In this document: positions 60,109 through 64,000 of the stretch, one piece after another
Position numbering within the stretch: position 1 is the stretch's first letter
Layout: every line of letters starts with the position of its first letter
From: Ptiloglossa arizonensis
Taxonomy: Eukaryota > Arthropoda > Insecta > Hymenoptera > Colletidae
Assembly (NCBI RefSeq): GCF_051014685.1
Contig: NC_135055.1
Location: 2,046,001 to 2,110,000 of the forward strand
Direction of reading: 5' to 3'
Length of the DNA stretch: 64,000 nucleotides
The notes under the pieces: model-generated
Told to the model about the DNA's origin: nothing
The model's database searches: none
Seen by the model: only the letters and a program-made list of their open reading frames with translations
Position numbers and translations under genes: made by a program

Positions 60109-63100
60109 GTAATATCGGAGGAAGCACGCGGATAGAGAGCGACCGGCCAGGACCTAGAGGATACGGAGAGTGTAATGTAAACTAATTAGCAGGGAGTCTA
60201 CGGCAATTAAGGCCGCTGGAGTGCTTCGCACTGACACTCCGCCAACAGGGCGTACCAGACACCAACAGCATTGTCGGCGCTGCGAGCACGCCACGGGATA
60301 TATTCGAGACACGAAGACGGAAACATCACCGGTTAAGTGTAGCCCTGAATGCCTCTTTGCTAAGAAGACTTCCGGGCACGTCGAGGAACGTGCTCCCTTT
60401 TTAACACAACGAAGGATACGCTGTCAAACATTTGGTTTCGTGTATTAATTCCGGGATGACGTCTGCTGGATTTCGTACAGACGGAGCAAAATTGTATATC
60501 TAAATTCAAGACGAGATCTTAATGCTTATAAAAGACAAACAACGTCACGAAAAGATACTTCCTATACGTTTACTCGTGGTAAAAGAGAACAGGGAACGAT
60601 CCAAAAATATTAACCCTAAGACGAAGTTTAGCTCTTCGTTCAGACTCCACTCGAATCTAAATTTTATCTCTGAACAGTGATTGGTATTTATCGAAGAAAA
60701 GTAACGTTACTTTTGGAAAGTATTCTGTATACCTTTCTCCACGATAAATAGAAAATATGCCTATAATAAGAATAGAGAATGATCCGGGAACGGAGTTGGT
60801 TAAGACCCCAGAAATCCTCCGGTTAATGCGAGAGAACTTCGTAAAGTTGGTATACCGTGAAAGGGCCGATTCCTCGTACGAAAATAAATCGAAGACGTAA
60901 ATTCCAAGCGTTTCGCTCGTTCGTTTCCCATTCCACGTAACCAGATCGTCCCTAGTCCCGGCGAACGACAATTGTCAACATTCCCTAGCCGCCACATATT
61001 GCATCACTTTCCACGTAACAGCTCCGTCTAATCTCAAGGACAATTTTCGCTGACTTGAAAGTACACAGTCAATAGCATTTCCCAATCAGCCGTAATTACA
61101 ATGGTAGCAAACACTCCCCATCAGCAAGTCTAAACGCCCTCCACCCTCACAAACGGGTTATTCCGCTCTTTCTCTTGTCTCCTATCCAGCCGATCTCAAT
61201 CTCAGCTCGTGGCACCCAAATCGACCTGTCGTGTACCTTCGAAAACACCCCTCGCGCACGCCCTTCGAAACGAAAGGGTTGGAACCAACTTGGCCCCTAT
61301 AGCTTCCAACCCTCCGTTTGTCCCTTCGTCTTTCTCCTTGGACCCGTGTGGCGTTCTGCGTCCATAAACATCGTTGGTTAAGTTCACAGCACGTGCCGTC
61401 ACATCGATGGACAACATACGATCACCTGACCGGTCGCGAACGTGCCCTTACATCGGACGGGCAGAGAAATCTCAGGGGGTATGGGTCCCGTAGATCGTGT
61501 TATCGACGTAACAAAGCGGTACGACCTGGGAGCAATCGGACCAACACATATCACGGCTCGAGGATCGGTTCAACGATGCCAGAGGCGAGCAGACCAGGGG
61601 TAGGGAACACGGAGGTACGATACGATAATAGGAAAACACTAAATCGGGAAATTACGTTCGTCGTGCAACGTCTGCCACACCTACCTGATCGATTCTGAAA
61701 CACAATTATACCGAATAGGGTGCACACGAGTGGCGTCGGAAAATCGCCACCGCGACGTCCCGGCGGATGCACGTGCGAGTTTCCAGGAGCCCCCTTTGAG
61801 ATCCCCGGATCGATACGATTTTATGCCGCGTTCAATCTTCCGAGAGACGAACCGTAGTTAATACAATCGAGTCTTTTGTAAGCCATGCAGAAATTAACCA
61901 TTCGAGAACCAAGAGAATCCTCCACAGTCGGAGAAGTGCTTTGCTGGCACCTAGCAAACAGGAATTTTGGGATGCCAGATACGAGTGATCCGGGGTCAGT
62001 TGAGCAGTTGAACTTCACCAGAGCCCTAGAATCTCGGGACAGTTATTAGCCGAGGAATCATTTTACTCGTAAAACTATATCCGAGGGTGACGCTTCGTGA
62101 AATCCAACGTGGACTACAGGACACTTTGGTCTTAAACATTTTATCATGGTTCTGTTCTGGTGCTTTAGTGGTAGCAGAAAAAATATTATATTTATTGTTA
62201 ACGAACCGATTATCAAGGTACTTGTGTAACGGACCAGTCTTACATTGTCGAATCTAGACTCTAATGTAACCTAGACTATCTTCTGTCGATCTCCCTCTAT
62301 CCAGGACTACTTTTACACGTATTATTCGAGAATTCGAACTCGTCGATGATTCGACTATTGAACAAGTGTAATTCAAATACTGTTGGAATACACCGGTGAT
62401 TGTCAAATACACGACGATGAATGATTAATTCGAAGACAATTGCCTGGACCAGGATATGTGTAAGTGAACCACTTATTCTGGAAAACAATTAAGGAGCTTT
62501 CGGGGGGAAAAAGTCCAATAACTCAAAATGGTGAATAAATTGCATCGAAAGTTTTAGCTCTAGTTTTCTAGAATACATAACCGCGTTTGAATTGATTGTT
62601 AAACACCCCTCGAAGAACTTTGTTGTTTTCCAGAAATCGTAAAATACTCGTACCACGTCTGCTTCGAGTTCGAGTACGCACGATTAAACGATAAATGATC
62701 TTAATTAACGGAATATTAAAACGAAATTTTGGGACAACGTTCTTACATACGCGACGAATGAACACTACGCGCCACTTTTCCGAAAAGCTCAATTTTCTTC
62801 CCGCCGTAACTTTCGAACGAAGTGCACGTCACTCGGAACCCTCTGCAACGCACCCCCAAGATCAAGGTCATCGGAATCGATGCTCCTCGTTTCAGATAAT
62901 TATAAATTATTCCACGATTTAAATATTTTTGCGACAGAAGAAGAATCCGTTGCAAGAGGAATCGTTTTTACTTTATCAATTCGTAAAGCTGAACCGAGCA
63001 AACGAATCCCGCGAGAAGTTCGTCAGCGTGTTGGAAATTTGTCACGCCTAATCAAAGCATGCGGGAACACCAACAACGATATTAAAATGGCCGCGTTGAA

Positions 63101-63256
63101 AGCGTTAGGACGTACCATCGGTCGGAAGCTACCGATTCGATTACGTCCGCGTGGAAGTTCGCGAGTTCGATCAGGGAAGTGACGCGCGATTGCTGGATTA
63201 ATCAACGCTCGGAGCCAACACGAACGAACGATAGCGTAATCGAGACGGTCGATACC
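60109..63256. other. Single-copy sequence
   Basis: No gene recognised. Irregular TTCGAA words near 62320-62410 (ATTCGAGAATTCGAAC, GATTCGACTATTG) look like a relic of the ATTCGAAT repeats. Frames at 61318-61698 and 62880-63182 lack recognisable domains. Confidence 0.4.
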
Positions 63257-63323
63257 GCGCGCGGCGCGGCGCGGCGTGGAGCGGCGTGGAGCGGCGTGGC
63301 GCGGCGTGGCGCGGCGCGTCGCG
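63257..63323. repeat. GC-rich decamer minisatellite
   Basis: Six 10-bp units in phase, consensus GCGGCGTGGC with variants GCGGCGTGGA and GCGGCGCGGC. The Arg/Ala-rich start of the plus frame 63286-63786 is created by it. Confidence 0.93.
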
Positions 63324-63917
63324 CAACGGGACGTACGATATTTTATTCATAATTCGAGATACGATCTCGCGACGCCGGTCTGACGTTATTTATACGTTAC
63401 ACGCTGCGAGGACGTGTCTGGCCTGTTGGTCGCGTTTGGCGCGCGCGTGCGCAACCCGGCCCAAAGTGGATTTATACGAGCGAAAGCACGTCGACATTTT
63501 CACGGAGGAAAATTTTCGTGCACGGACGACTCCCACCAGACATTTTCTATTTAACCGTAGACGCGCGGGGGACAGAGGGGAAGGGCCAGGTGTGTATATC
63601 GCTGACGGAACACGGAGCCACTTGGCCCCGGTTACTGACTCGCGAGGAGGATACCCCGCTTCGCGACGGTGGAAATATTTCGAGGATTGGTGGGGGCTGA
63701 TAATGATCACGGAGACGATATCGATAACGATATCGATGTTTACCCAACCTCGGATCAACATGGTGCAAATTTTTAGATCGCTTTAAACGGGTAAACCTCT
63801 ACTGGGTGGCCTACTTGTTTCTCGACGATTGGAAAATATTTATTTCGGAGGAAAACATTGCTTGTTTGGGAGACGGAAATATTGTGATAAAAATTTCTTT
63901 TTCTTTTTTCTAGGTTA
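63324..63917. other. CpG-rich single-copy sequence
   Basis: Open on both strands (63286-63786 plus, 63390-63761 minus). No domain recognised. Confidence 0.35.
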
Positions 63918-63963
63918 TCAATGTATATGTATATATGTATATATATATTCTTTTTTTTTTTTA
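63918..63963. repeat. (TATG)n/(TA)n plus T run
   Basis: ATGTATATGTATATATG words followed by 12 T. Confidence 0.88.
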
Positions 63964-64000
63964 ATGGAGGCTGCGTATTTTTACCGTCACGGGAGGATAT

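Overview
The window looks like intergenic or long-intron sequence from an insect, and I infer Hymenoptera. It is AT-rich, yet CpG dinucleotides remain common. It carries TA-flanked mariner-type miniature elements and several other short inverted-repeat elements. It holds a dense set of tandem repeats, many built around the self-complementary 8-mer ATTCGAAT. I recognise no protein-coding gene, rRNA, tRNA, known microRNA or CRISPR array. None of the open frames I read through matches a family I know. The longest (30808-31659, 283 codons) has no ATG before codon 223.

Layout, left to right: a mariner-type MITE (862-1092); a long imperfect palindrome (about 2560-3195); a homogeneous 126-bp satellite (5453-6690, decayed tail to 6930); a palindromic element (7760-8070); a 112/125-bp higher-order satellite (10294-12097); a 192-bp inverted-repeat MITE (13155) and its relatives (15915, 23283, 25555, 56860); an alternating 120/125-bp array (14815-15560); an old minisatellite with a strict 30-bp period (19689-20110); a 153-bp satellite (21292-22235); a second copy of the palindromic element (24000-24430); a 133-bp satellite with a decaying tail (27831-29400); and the only long open frame (30808).

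In the right half: a nested structure (31927-32556) in which a mariner-type MITE contains a 15-bp minisatellite that is itself split by a second mariner-type MITE; a 43/113-bp array (35135-35605); a 160-bp direct repeat at an exact 720-bp offset flanking a palindrome (36372-37255); an alternating 96/130-bp satellite (40030-41290) with a mariner MITE at its edge; a 49/38-bp array (48774-49515); a 27-bp array (50346-50612); two small adjacent arrays (52699-53270); a decamer array with 130-140-bp higher-order periods (58910-59400); a cluster of three CACGTG sites (60015-60071); and a GC-rich decamer repeat (63257-63323).

Between these lies single-copy sequence with CpG-rich patches (for example 12270-12600, 13450-14790, 22430-23110, 27270-27790, 54300-55100, 57200-57900), which are the best places to look for conserved regulatory DNA or unrecognised exons. 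The strongest biological story is repeat dynamics: several tandem families sharing one palindromic core, repeated emergence of alternating-length dimer arrays, and transposons acting both as seeds of and as insertions into minisatellites. Identities and periods were read by eye and by coordinate subtraction, not by an alignment program.
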